Positions 14,445-22,771 of a DNA stretch of 64,000 nucleotides are shown piece by piece. The DNA is taken from positions 52,850 through 116,849 of the forward strand of contig JBDTSP010000016.1 in the NCBI GenBank assembly GCA_039931065.1. Reading direction: 5' to 3'. The stretch is from CADEED01 sp039931065. Its GTDB lineage: Bacteria > Pseudomonadota > Gammaproteobacteria > Steroidobacterales > Steroidobacteraceae. Every line of letters starts with the position of its first letter. Within the stretch, counting starts at the first letter, position 1. A model generated the notes under the pieces. The model was not told the DNA's origin. It ran no database searches and was given only the letters and a program-made list of their open reading frames with translations. The position numbers and the translations under genes were made by a program.

Positions 14445-15152
14445 GTGACACAACATGCTCTTCTGAACAACAACCAGCACCGCGACCTGCGCATCATCAC
14501 GGCGAACGGCGCCCAATATGGCGACGACGTCATGGCGGCGATCACCTTTCCCTCCGAGTTCCGCAAGGTCCAGGCGCACTATCCGATCGTGTTCGCCAAG
14601 GATCGTGAGGAAAATTACGCGCCGATCGCATTGTTCGGATTTCGCGAGAAGCAGAACCTGTTTCTCCACGGTGACAAGTGGGACGCGGCGTATCAACCCC
14701 TGATGATGGAGCGGCAGCCGTTCCTGATCGGCAATTCGCCGAACGGCAAGGTGATCCACCTCGATCTCGACAGCCCGCGCGTGAGCCGCACGGATGGCCA
14801 GCCGGTGTTCCTCGAGCACGGTGGCAACAGCCCGTTTCTCGATCGCATCGGCAACCTGCTCGCCACCATCGACGACGGTCTCGCGCTCAATGCGCCTTTC
14901 ATCGCCGCATTGCGCGAACACAATCTGCTCGAGTCGTTCGCGCTCGACATCCAGTTCCCCGACAAGACGCAAAGCCGTTTCGCCGGCTTCTACGCGATCC
15001 AGGAGGAGCGGCTCAACGCGCTCGATGGCGCGGCCCTCGCGGCGCTGCACCAGAAAGGTTTCCTTTCCGCGATCTACATGACCATCGCATCGTTCTCCAG
15101 ATTCCGCGATCTGATCGATCGCGCCAGCAAACTGGATGCCGCCGACCGCTGA
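14445..15152 (+). CDS. SapC family protein
   Basis: A 235-residue protein similar to SapC-family proteins, found next to TonB receptors and flavin-dependent halogenases in sugar-utilisation loci of polysaccharide degraders. Typical segments are YPIVFAKDREENYAPIALFG, ERQPFLIG and LEHGGNSPFLDRI. No signal peptide is evident. The GTG at 14445 follows GAGGCG. The biochemical role is not established. The usual partner, a tryptophan halogenase, survives only as the fragment immediately downstream, so this gene may have lost its functional context. Confidence 0.75.
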   Translation: MTQHALLNNNQHRDLRIITANGAQYGDDVMAAITFPSEFRKVQAHYPIVFAKDREENYAPIALFGFREKQNLFLHGDKWDAAYQPLMMERQPFLIGNSPNGKVIHLDLDSPRVSRTDGQPVFLEHGGNSPFLDRIGNLLATIDDGLALNAPFIAALREHNLLESFALDIQFPDKTQSRFAGFYAIQEERLNALDGAALAALHQKGFLSAIYMTIASFSRFRDLIDRASKLDAADR

Positions 15153-15362
15153 AAAGCTTTGTGGATTCAGGTCATGTTGGGGCAGGGAATCGAGCCGTAG
15201 CAGCATCATCCGGTGGCCGATCTCATGGGAGACGAAGTGTTGTCGGGCTTCTCGAACGGCATTAAGTCGCAAGTCGATGGAACCGTGCCCCAGTCGCTGT
15301 CGCACCCGGCGTATGTTGAGCAATACTGCAAGGCGTTGCCCATGGGCGCGTCGGTGGGGTAG
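15153..15362 (+). pseudogene. C-terminal remnant of a flavin-dependent tryptophan halogenase
   Basis: Directly after the SapC stop, the frame reads ALWIQVMLGQGIEP, a TAG stop at 15198-15200, then QHHPVADLMGDEVLSGFSNG and a tail to the TAG at 15360. The pattern W-IQVMLGQ-I-P--HP-AD-M resembles the end of tryptophan halogenase proteins. Only about 67 codons remain, there is no N-terminal FAD domain and there is an internal stop. Bases between the SapC gene and lacI-type regulator are otherwise featureless. Confidence 0.6.
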
Positions 15363-15372
15363 ATAGCGGACG

Positions 15373-16371
15373 ATGGCGAATATCTACGAAGTCGCGGAGC
15401 TGGCTGGCGTTTCGCTCGCGACGGTTTCCCGGGTCATCAATCCCGGCGCCAAGGTCAGCGACAAGACCCGCGAGAAGGTGCTGGCGGCCATGCAGCAGCT
15501 GGGCTACCAGCCAAACTCCATTGCCCAGTCGCTCGCGACGCGCAGCTCGAACGCCGTCGGCGTGCTGGTTTCCGAACTGCACGGCCCATTTTTCGGCGCG
15601 ATGTTGAGCGCCATCGAACAAACATTGAAAGCGGCCGGCAAGTTCGTGATGGTCGCGGCCGGCCACAACGACGAGAGCCAGGAGCGCGACGCCATCCGCT
15701 TCCTGGTGAGCCGCAACTGCGACGCATTGATCGTCCACGTGGAACGGCTATCGGACAAATTCCTCATCGAACACGATCACACCACGACACCTCTCGTCGT
15801 GATGAACCGCAAGGTGCGCGGGCTCTCTGATCACTGCTTCAGCCTCAACAACGAACTCGGCGGCTTTCTCGCCACGCAGTCGCTGCTCAGGCGCAAACAC
15901 AAACGCATCGCCTACATCTCGGGTCCGCTTGACTGGGTGGATGCCAAGCAGCGCTTCGCGGGCCATAAACGCGCGCTGACCGAGGCGGGCATGAAGTTCG
16001 ACGACCGGCTGCTGTACGAAGGCGACTATCACGAGACCGGCGGCCAGGACGCGTTGAATGCATTGTTCGCGAAGAAAATCCCGTTCACCGCCGTGGTTTG
16101 CGCCAACGACGAAATGGCCGCGGGCGCCATGGCCGCCGCGCACGAGCGCGGGCTCACGCTGCCCGACAACTTGTCGATCGTCGGTTTCGACGACGCGCCC
16201 ATCTCGCGCTATGTCTATCCGAAGCTGACCACCGTGCACTATCCCATCGCGGACATGGGCCAAATGGCCGCAAGGTGGGTGCTCAAACACGTCTACGAAA
16301 TACCGCAGGACGTGCAGCAGGTCTTCGAGCCCAAGTTGATCGAGCGCGATTCGATTTCCCGCGCCTCATGA
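15373..16371 (+). CDS. LacI-family transcriptional regulator
   Basis: A 332-residue LacI/GalR repressor. Residues 2-50 form the helix-turn-helix and hinge (IYEVAELAGVSLATVSRVIN, then LGYQPNSIAQSLATR). The rest is a periplasmic-binding-protein-like sugar sensor with the conserved GFDDAPISRYVYPKLTTV near the end. Its stop overlaps the start of the MFS sugar transporter, so it probably controls that gene and neighbouring glycosidase genes in response to a sugar. The effector cannot be read from the sequence. Confidence 0.93.
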   Translation: MANIYEVAELAGVSLATVSRVINPGAKVSDKTREKVLAAMQQLGYQPNSIAQSLATRSSNAVGVLVSELHGPFFGAMLSAIEQTLKAAGKFVMVAAGHNDESQERDAIRFLVSRNCDALIVHVERLSDKFLIEHDHTTTPLVVMNRKVRGLSDHCFSLNNELGGFLATQSLLRRKHKRIAYISGPLDWVDAKQRFAGHKRALTEAGMKFDDRLLYEGDYHETGGQDALNALFAKKIPFTAVVCANDEMAAGAMAAAHERGLTLPDNLSIVGFDDAPISRYVYPKLTTVHYPIADMGQMAARWVLKHVYEIPQDVQQVFEPKLIERDSISRAS

Positions 16372-17756
16372 GTGAGGCGCCGGGCAAGCGGACGATCTGG
16401 ACCATCCTGATCGTCGCGCTCTCCGGTTTCCTCATGGGGTTCGACGGTTCGTTGTTCACCGGCGCAGTCGGGTTCATCGAAGAAGAGTTCGCGCTCAACA
16501 AGTTCGAAGTCGGCTGGGCGGTCACTTCCCTGGCGGTGGCCGCGACCGTGGCCATCTTCATATCGGGGCCGCTCGCAGATCGTTTCGGCCGTCGCACAGT
16601 GTTGCGCATGGCGACCTGCGTGTTCGCGGCATCGGCTTTGCTCGCCGCCGCGTCGGATAATTTCACCACCTTGATCGTGGCGCGCCTCCTGTCCGGACTG
16701 GGTGTCGGCGCGGTGTTGATCACGGCTCCCATGTACATCGCAGAAATCTCGCCGTCGGCGTGGCGCGGCCGGATGGTGTCATTCAACCAGTTGTTCATCG
16801 TGCTGGGCGCATTGGCTGCTTTCACCAGCAACTATTTCATCATGAGGTTGGGCGGGCAGGGCGCCGCCACCAACCTGCATTTGGCGGACTGGAGCTGGCG
16901 CTGGATGTTGGGGATCGGCGCGGTACCGGCGATTCCCTACTTATTCCTGTTGTTTCTCGTCCCCGAGAGTCCGCGCTGGCTGGCGATGCATGGCCACATG
17001 CCGGCTGCGCGCCGCGTGTTGGCACGCCTCATCGGCACCGAACGCGCCGACACCGAACTATTGGCCGTCATCACCTCGCTCGAACACGAAACGAAACGGC
17101 CCAAGCCCAAACTTGCGGAAATCTTCGACCCGGCGTTGCGCGGCGTGCTCGTCATCGGCCTGGTGGTCGGAATCCTGCAGCAGATCACGGGCATCAGCTC
17201 GGTGTTGTCGTACGCGGTGGTGATCTTCGAGCGTGCCGGCGCGGGTGCCAACGCGTCCTTCATGCAAACTGTCTTGATCGGCGCGGTGAACGTGGTGTTC
17301 ACGGTGCTGGCGCTGCTGCTTATCGACCGCGTCGGCCGGCGGCCGCTGCTCATGCTGGGCTGCCTCGGTATCGGTGTGTTCATGATGCTGGCGTCGTATG
17401 GGTTTCATATCGACCGCGGCGAAAACGGACCGTTGCTGGTGCTGATCGGCACGTTGGGTTTCGTGGCCAGCTTCGCGTTTTCGGTCGGGCCGGGGATGTG
17501 GGTGTTGTTCTCGGAAATCTTCCCTAACAGGATTCGTGGTCTTGCCATCTCCTGTGTGGGCGTCGTGAACTCCATGGTCTGTGTCATCGTGCAATTCATG
17601 TTTCCGTGGGAGATGGGCACGCTCGGCGGCGCGCGCACTTTTTTCATTTACGGCACCTTCGGGCTCGTCGGCGTCGTGCTGCTGTGGCGCCTCATTCCGG
17701 AGACCCGCGGGCGCAGCCTCGAGGAAATCGAAGTATCGCTGGTGCATCGTCCCTGA
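16368..17756 (+). CDS. Sugar porter family MFS transporter
   Basis: A 462-residue inner-membrane transporter with 12 predicted helices and hallmarks of the sugar porter family (XylE/GLUT-like): RFGRRT after helix 2, PESPRWL near the centre, QQITGISSVLSY in helix 7, DRVGRRPL, and the C-terminal PETRGRSLEEIE. It would import a monosaccharide with protons. The ATG at 16368 overlaps the stop of the LacI-type gene (ATGA), so the pair is one operon and the regulator likely senses the transported sugar. Confidence 0.93.
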   Translation: MSEAPGKRTIWTILIVALSGFLMGFDGSLFTGAVGFIEEEFALNKFEVGWAVTSLAVAATVAIFISGPLADRFGRRTVLRMATCVFAASALLAAASDNFTTLIVARLLSGLGVGAVLITAPMYIAEISPSAWRGRMVSFNQLFIVLGALAAFTSNYFIMRLGGQGAATNLHLADWSWRWMLGIGAVPAIPYLFLLFLVPESPRWLAMHGHMPAARRVLARLIGTERADTELLAVITSLEHETKRPKPKLAEIFDPALRGVLVIGLVVGILQQITGISSVLSYAVVIFERAGAGANASFMQTVLIGAVNVVFTVLALLLIDRVGRRPLLMLGCLGIGVFMMLASYGFHIDRGENGPLLVLIGTLGFVASFAFSVGPGMWVLFSEIFPNRIRGLAISCVGVVNSMVCVIVQFMFPWEMGTLGGARTFFIYGTFGLVGVVLLWRLIPETRGRSLEEIEVSLVHRP

Positions 17757-17898
17757 TTCGGAACGCGCGCGTCGGCATCCTCCGATACCGCGCAGCGCGT
17801 CGATTCCTTAGGTTTTCCGACAATCATGTTGCGCGGTGTCGATCTGCGGTGGGGCCATTCGGCCATGCAGTGAACACCTGAAACATACGGAGTCAGAC

Positions 17899-18393
17899 AT
17901 GCAATTCAGCCACAAAATCGCGCCCTGCCTGTGGTTCGACAAGGAAGGCGAAGACGCCGCGAAGTTCTACGTGGGTATCTTCAAGAACTCGCGGATCGTT
18001 TCGATCTCGCGTTACCCCAAGGCCGGTAAGGAAACCCACCACCAGCCCGAAGGTTCGGTGCTGACGGTCGCGTTCGAACTCGATGGCTGTCCGTTCACGG
18101 CATTGAACGGCGGGCCGTTATTCAAATTCAGCGAGGCGATTTCGTTCCAGATCTATGTCGACGATCAGAAGGAGCTCGACTACTACTGGGACAAACTGAC
18201 GCCGGGCGGCGATCCGAAATCCCAGGTGTGCGGCTGGCTCAAGGATAAATTCGGCCTGTCGTGGCAGGTCGTGCCCAAGCAGATGGTCGGCTGGTGGGAG
18301 AATCCCAGCGAGAAAACCGAGCGCGCCTTCGCGGCCATGATGAAGATGGGCAAACTCGACATCGCGGCGCTCGAACGCGCTTACAACGGCTAA
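17899..18393 (+). CDS. VOC-superfamily (PhnB/3-demethylubiquinone methyltransferase-like) protein
   Basis: A 164-residue protein of the vicinal-oxygen-chelate fold, PhnB-like subfamily. Characteristic pieces are PCLWFDKEGEDAAKFYVGIF at the start, GGPLFKFSEAISFQIYVDDQ in the middle and CGWLKDKFGLSWQVVPKQM in the second half. Members of this subfamily are often annotated as 3-demethylubiquinone methyltransferases but lack a methyltransferase fold, so no reaction is assigned. The ATG at 17899 follows ACGGAGTC, a good ribosome site. Confidence 0.85.
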   Translation: MQFSHKIAPCLWFDKEGEDAAKFYVGIFKNSRIVSISRYPKAGKETHHQPEGSVLTVAFELDGCPFTALNGGPLFKFSEAISFQIYVDDQKELDYYWDKLTPGGDPKSQVCGWLKDKFGLSWQVVPKQMVGWWENPSEKTERAFAAMMKMGKLDIAALERAYNG

Positions 18394-18397
18394 CTAA

Positions 18398-18634
18398 TTG
18401 GAACTCGACGCCGTTCTCGACGCGATCCAGTGGCCAGCCATGGCGGTGACGTTGTTCGCCGCATGGCTGGTCGCCTCGCGTCACAAGTCGCGGCGCAGCG
18501 CCGGGTTCTGGTGGTTCATCTTGAGCAATGTCCTGTGGATCGCCTGGGCCTGGCACACACACGCCTGGGCGTTGATCGCTTTGCAGGCGGGTTTGTTCGC
18601 CCTCAATGTACGCGGCGCCCTGAAAAACGAATAA
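18398..18634 (+). CDS. Small membrane protein, two to three helices
   Basis: A 78-residue hydrophobic protein beginning with TTG at 18398, five bases after the VOC gene stop. The helices are roughly residues 12-27, 35-52 and 55-70, with a basic loop (SRHKSRRS) that would face the cytoplasm. No family was recognised. Tight spacing suggests co-transcription with the upstream gene. Start codon choice is uncertain. Confidence 0.55.
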   Translation: MELDAVLDAIQWPAMAVTLFAAWLVASRHKSRRSAGFWWFILSNVLWIAWAWHTHAWALIALQAGLFALNVRGALKNE

Positions 18635-18667
18635 CATCGCGACGTGTCGTTGGATCCGGGAGGGGAT

Positions 18668-19186
18668 ATGACTGACCGTCGCGCTTTTCTGCGTGGAGCT
18701 TCCGTGCTGCTGGGCTCCGCATCTTTGGGTCAGGTCATGGCCGCGTTTGCCGCAGGGCCGCGCAAACCCACGTTCTTTTCCGAATCCGACCTTGAGCTCC
18801 TGCGGACACTGGTGGACGTGATTCTTCCGGCCACGGATTCGCCGGCCGCGTCCGCCGCGGACACTCACTACTTCATCGATCTCGCGATTCCCGCCTGCGC
18901 CACGCCTGCGGCACAGAAGACTTTTCGCGCGGGGTTGGCCGCGTTCGGCACTGGCTACGCAAAACTCACGCCCACCGAGCAGGTGGCGAAACTCAAGGCG
19001 CGCGCGGACAAAGACATCGAGCTCGGGTACGAGCAGTCGTTCTTCAAGATTCTGAAGGACTACACGCTGGTCGGATACTTCCTGTCCGAGATCGGCGCCA
19101 CGCAGGCGCTGGCGTATATCCGCGTGCCCGGTGGATACCAGGGCGACCTGCCGCTGGCCCCCAATCAGAAAGCGTGGGCAATCTGA
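18668..19186 (+). CDS. Gluconate 2-dehydrogenase subunit 3 family protein (Tat-exported)
   Basis: A 172-residue small subunit of a periplasmic GMC-type dehydrogenase. The N-terminus TDRRAFLRGASVLLGSASLG is a twin-arginine-like signal. The following region (FFSESDLELLRTLVDVILPA, TDSPAASAAD) is typical of gluconate 2-dehydrogenase gamma subunits. Such subunits help maturation or co-export of the flavin subunit, which is encoded immediately downstream with stop and start overlapping. The ATG at 18668 is supported by GGGAGGGG upstream. Confidence 0.88.
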   Translation: MTDRRAFLRGASVLLGSASLGQVMAAFAAGPRKPTFFSESDLELLRTLVDVILPATDSPAASAADTHYFIDLAIPACATPAAQKTFRAGLAAFGTGYAKLTPTEQVAKLKARADKDIELGYEQSFFKILKDYTLVGYFLSEIGATQALAYIRVPGGYQGDLPLAPNQKAWAI

Positions 19187-20865
19187 TGACCGCCGCGAAC
19201 ACATTCGACGCAATCGTGGTCGGCTCCGGAATGTCGGGCGGCTGGGCCGCGAAAGAGCTCACCGAGAAAGGCTTGAAGACCCTCGTGCTGGAGCGCGGCC
19301 GCAACATCCGCCACGTGGTCGACTACACGACCGCGCTCAAAGACCCCTGGCAACTGCCGCACAACAATCGCGCCACCACCGCGGACAAGGCGGCGCAGCC
19401 GATCCAGTCGACCCTCTATCTATACGATCAATCGACGAAGGGGATGTTCGTCGACGACAACAAGTATGGCTACGAGCAGGCCCAGCCGTTCAACTGGTAC
19501 CGCGGGTATCACGTCGGTGGCCGCTCGCTGATGTGGTCGCGACACGTGTTTCGTTACAGCGATATCGACTTCGGCGCGAACGGGCGCGAAGGCATCGGCA
19601 TCGACTGGCCGATCCGTTATGCCGACATCGCGCCATGGTATTCGCACGTCGAACGCTTCATCGGCGCGAGCGGCGACAACCCCAAGCTGCCGCAACTGCC
19701 GGAGCAGATCCTGCAACCGCCGTTCGAGATGAATGCGCTCGAGAAGCACCTGCGCGCCCGGATGGAGAAGGCGTTCACCGATCGAAAGCTCATCTGCAGT
19801 TCGGTCGCGGTGTTGTCGCGCGAGCACAATGGCCGTGGCCCGTGCCAGGGGCGCGACCAGTGTGCGCGCGGCTGCCCATACAGCGCCTACTTCTCGTCGA
19901 ACGGTGTGACGCTGCCGGCCGCCGCGGCCACCGGGAATCTCACTCTGCAGCCGGATTCGGTGGTGCATTCGCTCATCTACGATGAGGGCAAGAGCCGCGT
20001 CACCGGCGTGCGCGTCGTCGACGTGAACACCCTCAAGACCACCGAGTATTTCGCGCGCGTGGTCTTCATGTGCGCGTCGACGCTCAATTCCACCGGCATC
20101 CTGCTCAACACACGTTCGGCGCGGTTTCCGAACGGACTCGGCAACGACAGCGGCGAGCTCGGCCACAACCTCATGGACCATCACAACGGTGGCGGCGCCA
20201 CCGCATCGTTCCCCGGACTCAAGGATCGCTACTACCGCGGCCGGCGTGCGACCAGCATGTACATTCCGCGTTTCCGCAATGTCACCAACCGCGAGGAAAA
20301 ATTCCTGCGCGGTTATGGCTACGAGGTCTATACGAGTCGCGGCAGCTGGACGCGCGGAGTGGATAGTCCGGAGTTCGGCGCCGACTTCAAGAACGAGATC
20401 ACTCGGCCGGGTGGCTGGAACCTGTACACGGAAGGCTATGGCGAGACCCTGCCGTACCACGATAACCGCATCTGGCTGTCACACGACAAGCCTGATCAAT
20501 GGGGCATTCCGCGCCTCAACATCTCGATGAGTTATCGCGCCAACGAGCACGCGATGGCGCAGCAGATGAAGGACGACGCGGTGGAAATCCTGCAGGCGTC
20601 GGGCTTCGAGAATGTTCAGGGCTTCAATCGGCCGGTCACGCCCGGCAGCGTCATCCATGAGATGGGTACCGCGCGTATGGGACGCGACCCGAAGACTTCC
20701 GTGCTCAACTCTCACAACCAGATTCACGCCGTGCCGAATGTGTTCGTGACCGATGGCAGCTGCATGGTGTCGTCACCGACGCAGAATCCTTCGCTCACGT
20801 ACATGGCGCTGACCGCTCGCGCGGTCGATCACGCCGTTGCGCAGATGAAAGCCGGGGCGATCTAG
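19186..20865 (+). CDS. GMC-family oxidoreductase, flavin subunit of a sugar/gluconate dehydrogenase
   Basis: A 559-residue FAD enzyme of the glucose-methanol-choline family. The dinucleotide motif VVGSGMSGGWAAKELTEKG is near the N-terminus. The C-terminal catalytic region VFVTDGSCMVSSPTQNPSLT is conserved in the membrane-bound gluconate and glucoside 3-dehydrogenase group. A Cys-rich segment (CQGRDQCARGCP) lies near residue 220. It probably oxidises sugars or sugar acids in the periplasm together with the subunit-3 protein, exported by the partner's Tat signal. A cytochrome c subunit is not seen nearby. It converges on the reductase gene with a 4-bp overlap. Confidence 0.9.
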   Translation: MTAANTFDAIVVGSGMSGGWAAKELTEKGLKTLVLERGRNIRHVVDYTTALKDPWQLPHNNRATTADKAAQPIQSTLYLYDQSTKGMFVDDNKYGYEQAQPFNWYRGYHVGGRSLMWSRHVFRYSDIDFGANGREGIGIDWPIRYADIAPWYSHVERFIGASGDNPKLPQLPEQILQPPFEMNALEKHLRARMEKAFTDRKLICSSVAVLSREHNGRGPCQGRDQCARGCPYSAYFSSNGVTLPAAAATGNLTLQPDSVVHSLIYDEGKSRVTGVRVVDVNTLKTTEYFARVVFMCASTLNSTGILLNTRSARFPNGLGNDSGELGHNLMDHHNGGGATASFPGLKDRYYRGRRATSMYIPRFRNVTNREEKFLRGYGYEVYTSRGSWTRGVDSPEFGADFKNEITRPGGWNLYTEGYGETLPYHDNRIWLSHDKPDQWGIPRLNISMSYRANEHAMAQQMKDDAVEILQASGFENVQGFNRPVTPGSVIHEMGTARMGRDPKTSVLNSHNQIHAVPNVFVTDGSCMVSSPTQNPSLTYMALTARAVDHAVAQMKAGAI

Positions 20866-21518
20866 AGCACCGGGATCTTGTGCAGGAACATGTGCGTCGC
20901 GCGTTCGCCGGCGACGGACTTGTGGCATTGGTAACCGAGCGCACGCAGGTCCATGCCCTGCATGAGGTTTTCACCGGCGCCTAACAACACCGGCGCCACG
21001 GAAATGTGCAGCTCGTCGATCAGCCGGGCCTGCAGATATTGCCGTACGGTCGCCGTGCCGCCGCCGATGCGTATGTCGAGCCCGCCCGCCGCTTCGCGGG
21101 CGCGTTCCAGCGCGGCGTGAATGCCATCGGTGACGAAGTGAAATACCGTGCCGCCCTGCATCGTGATACTGGCGCGCGGATGGTGAGTTAGCACGAACAC
21201 GGGCGTGTGATAGGGCGGGTTGTCACCCCACCAGCCGCGCCAGGATTCATCCGGCCACGGACCGCGTACCGGACCGAACATGTTGCGGCCGAGGATGTTC
21301 GCGCCGATGTTCTTGAAACTTTGCTCGGCCATCGCGTTGTCGACGCCTTTCTCTCCTTCACCGGCGCCAAGGACCTTCGTCTTGAAAACATGCGTTGGAA
21401 AAAACCACTGCATGATTTCCGGCCCGTTGACGCCCAGCGGATTTTCCAGACTCTGGTCGACGCCGGCGCTGAAGCCGTCGAGAGATATTCCAAAACTCAA
21501 CACGCGTACTTTCGACAT
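20862..21518 (-). CDS. Dihydrofolate reductase/RibD C-terminal family protein
   Basis: A 218-residue protein of the RibD C-terminal/dihydrofolate-reductase-like fold (YwjB-type). The N-terminal VRVLSFGISLDGFSAG, the central ANILGRNMFGPVRGPW and the NADPH-binding DIRIGGGTATVRQYLQARLI, then DELHISVAPVLLG, are characteristic. It is likely an NADPH-dependent reductase of unknown substrate. It begins two bases before the end of the GH105-like gene on the same strand, so the two may share a transcript. Confidence 0.85.
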   Translation of the reverse strand: MSKVRVLSFGISLDGFSAGVDQSLENPLGVNGPEIMQWFFPTHVFKTKVLGAGEGEKGVDNAMAEQSFKNIGANILGRNMFGPVRGPWPDESWRGWWGDNPPYHTPVFVLTHHPRASITMQGGTVFHFVTDGIHAALERAREAAGGLDIRIGGGTATVRQYLQARLIDELHISVAPVLLGAGENLMQGMDLRALGYQCHKSVAGERATHMFLHKIPVL

Positions 21519-21520
21519 TG

Positions 21521-22672
21521 TTACTTCCCGGCAGGTAGTGAGGCCACCGCACTCGCGGCGAGCAGGAAGGCGCCGACACCGTAGTACTGCGTGTCGGTCT
21601 CCGCCACCTTGTCGGGACGGTCGCTGACCTGCTGCACCCAGCCGAGCCGGCCGTCTTTGGCCACGGCGCGCGTCAGCGCCGCCCAGCCGTTATCGATCGA
21701 GGAGCGGAATTCAGCCGCATCGAGCAGGCCGTGTTTCACGCCCCACGCCAGGCCATAGACAAAGAAACCCGTGCCGCTGGTCTCGGGTGGCGAATTATCG
21801 GTTCCTAACAAGGAGGGCGGCCAGTACCCGTCGGGCTTCTGCAGCGATTGCAGTTTCACCGCCATGTCGCGGAACAGAGCCTCGAGACGCGGGCGATGCG
21901 CATTATCCCTGGGCAACACATCGAGGATGTTGGCGATCCCGGCGAACACCCAGCCGTTGCCGCGGCTCCAGAACAACTTGCGGCCCTGGTCGTCGCGCCG
22001 CTCGAAAAAGCGACTGTCGCGGAAATACAGCTTCTCCACCGGGTCGTACAGGAAATCGGTGGCCACCCAGAATTCCTGCATTGCGAATTCTGCGTAACGC
22101 GGATCACCTGAAATCTGCGACAGCTCCACCCACGCGGGCGGAGACATGAACAAGGCATCGCACCAACACCACCGGCGCAGGCAGTCGGTGGATTCGTAGT
22201 CGGTGGTCGGGACGAAACTCAGATGCACGATCGACGGCTTCGAGAGAATGGAATCGAACGACGCGCGCAGCGGCGCGATGGCTTCGGGGCCGGCGCCATT
22301 ACGCGCTGACCACAGGTAACTCTGGCCGATGACGTGATCGTCCGCGTGGTAAAGGCGCGGGCCAAGGGTCCATTGATTGGCGCGGCCCATCGCGAGGATG
22401 GCTTCGCGAAAGCGCCGATCCTGGGTGATATCCGCGAGGTGCGTCATGCCCACCCAGAACGCACCCTGCTGCCAGCTGCGGGATTTGCCCGTTTCCTCGA
22501 TGAAACTCGTGATGCCCTGGTGCGAGGCATCCATATGAGCGAGCTGCCAATCTGCCACGCGCGCAGCGAATTTGAGCACGTCCTTGCGGGGTTCCTTCTC
22601 GGCGGCACTCGAGATCAAGCATGCCGACAGGAGCAGCGCGGCCGAGGCGGTGCGCCAGAGAAACTTGTTCAT
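21521..22672 (-). CDS. Secreted GH105-like unsaturated rhamnogalacturonyl hydrolase
   Basis: A 383-residue exported (alpha/alpha)6-barrel enzyme. Residues 1-23 are a Sec signal peptide (AALLLSACLISSAA). Typical segments of GH105/GH88 are GKSRSWQQGAFWVGMTHLAD, YHADDHVIGQSYL, WCWCDALFMSPPAWVELS and FWSRGNGWVFAGIAN, the latter two surrounding conserved acidic residues. These enzymes remove unsaturated galacturonic acid from pectin lyase products by hydrating the double bond. It is divergent from the GH35 gene with a 99-bp gap between start codons, suggesting shared control of plant cell-wall genes. Confidence 0.85.
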   Translation of the reverse strand: MNKFLWRTASAALLLSACLISSAAEKEPRKDVLKFAARVADWQLAHMDASHQGITSFIEETGKSRSWQQGAFWVGMTHLADITQDRRFREAILAMGRANQWTLGPRLYHADDHVIGQSYLWSARNGAGPEAIAPLRASFDSILSKPSIVHLSFVPTTDYESTDCLRRWCWCDALFMSPPAWVELSQISGDPRYAEFAMQEFWVATDFLYDPVEKLYFRDSRFFERRDDQGRKLFWSRGNGWVFAGIANILDVLPRDNAHRPRLEALFRDMAVKLQSLQKPDGYWPPSLLGTDNSPPETSGTGFFVYGLAWGVKHGLLDAAEFRSSIDNGWAALTRAVAKDGRLGWVQQVSDRPDKVAETDTQYYGVGAFLLAASAVASLPAGK

Positions 22673-22771
22673 TCATCGACCCCTACGTTCCCGGGCGTCG
22701 ATGATGCGACGGCAATCGTTCGAATGAAAGCATCTCCGCGGAGTCGTGCAAGAATCCGCCCAGGGGGATAC

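Noticed and set aside
15153..15323. Minus-strand frame with FVSHEIGHRMM, resembling an HExxH metallopeptidase
   Set aside because: The plus strand of the same bases matches the halogenase C-terminus; the minus frame is a long mirror of the SapC gene with no coherent domain.
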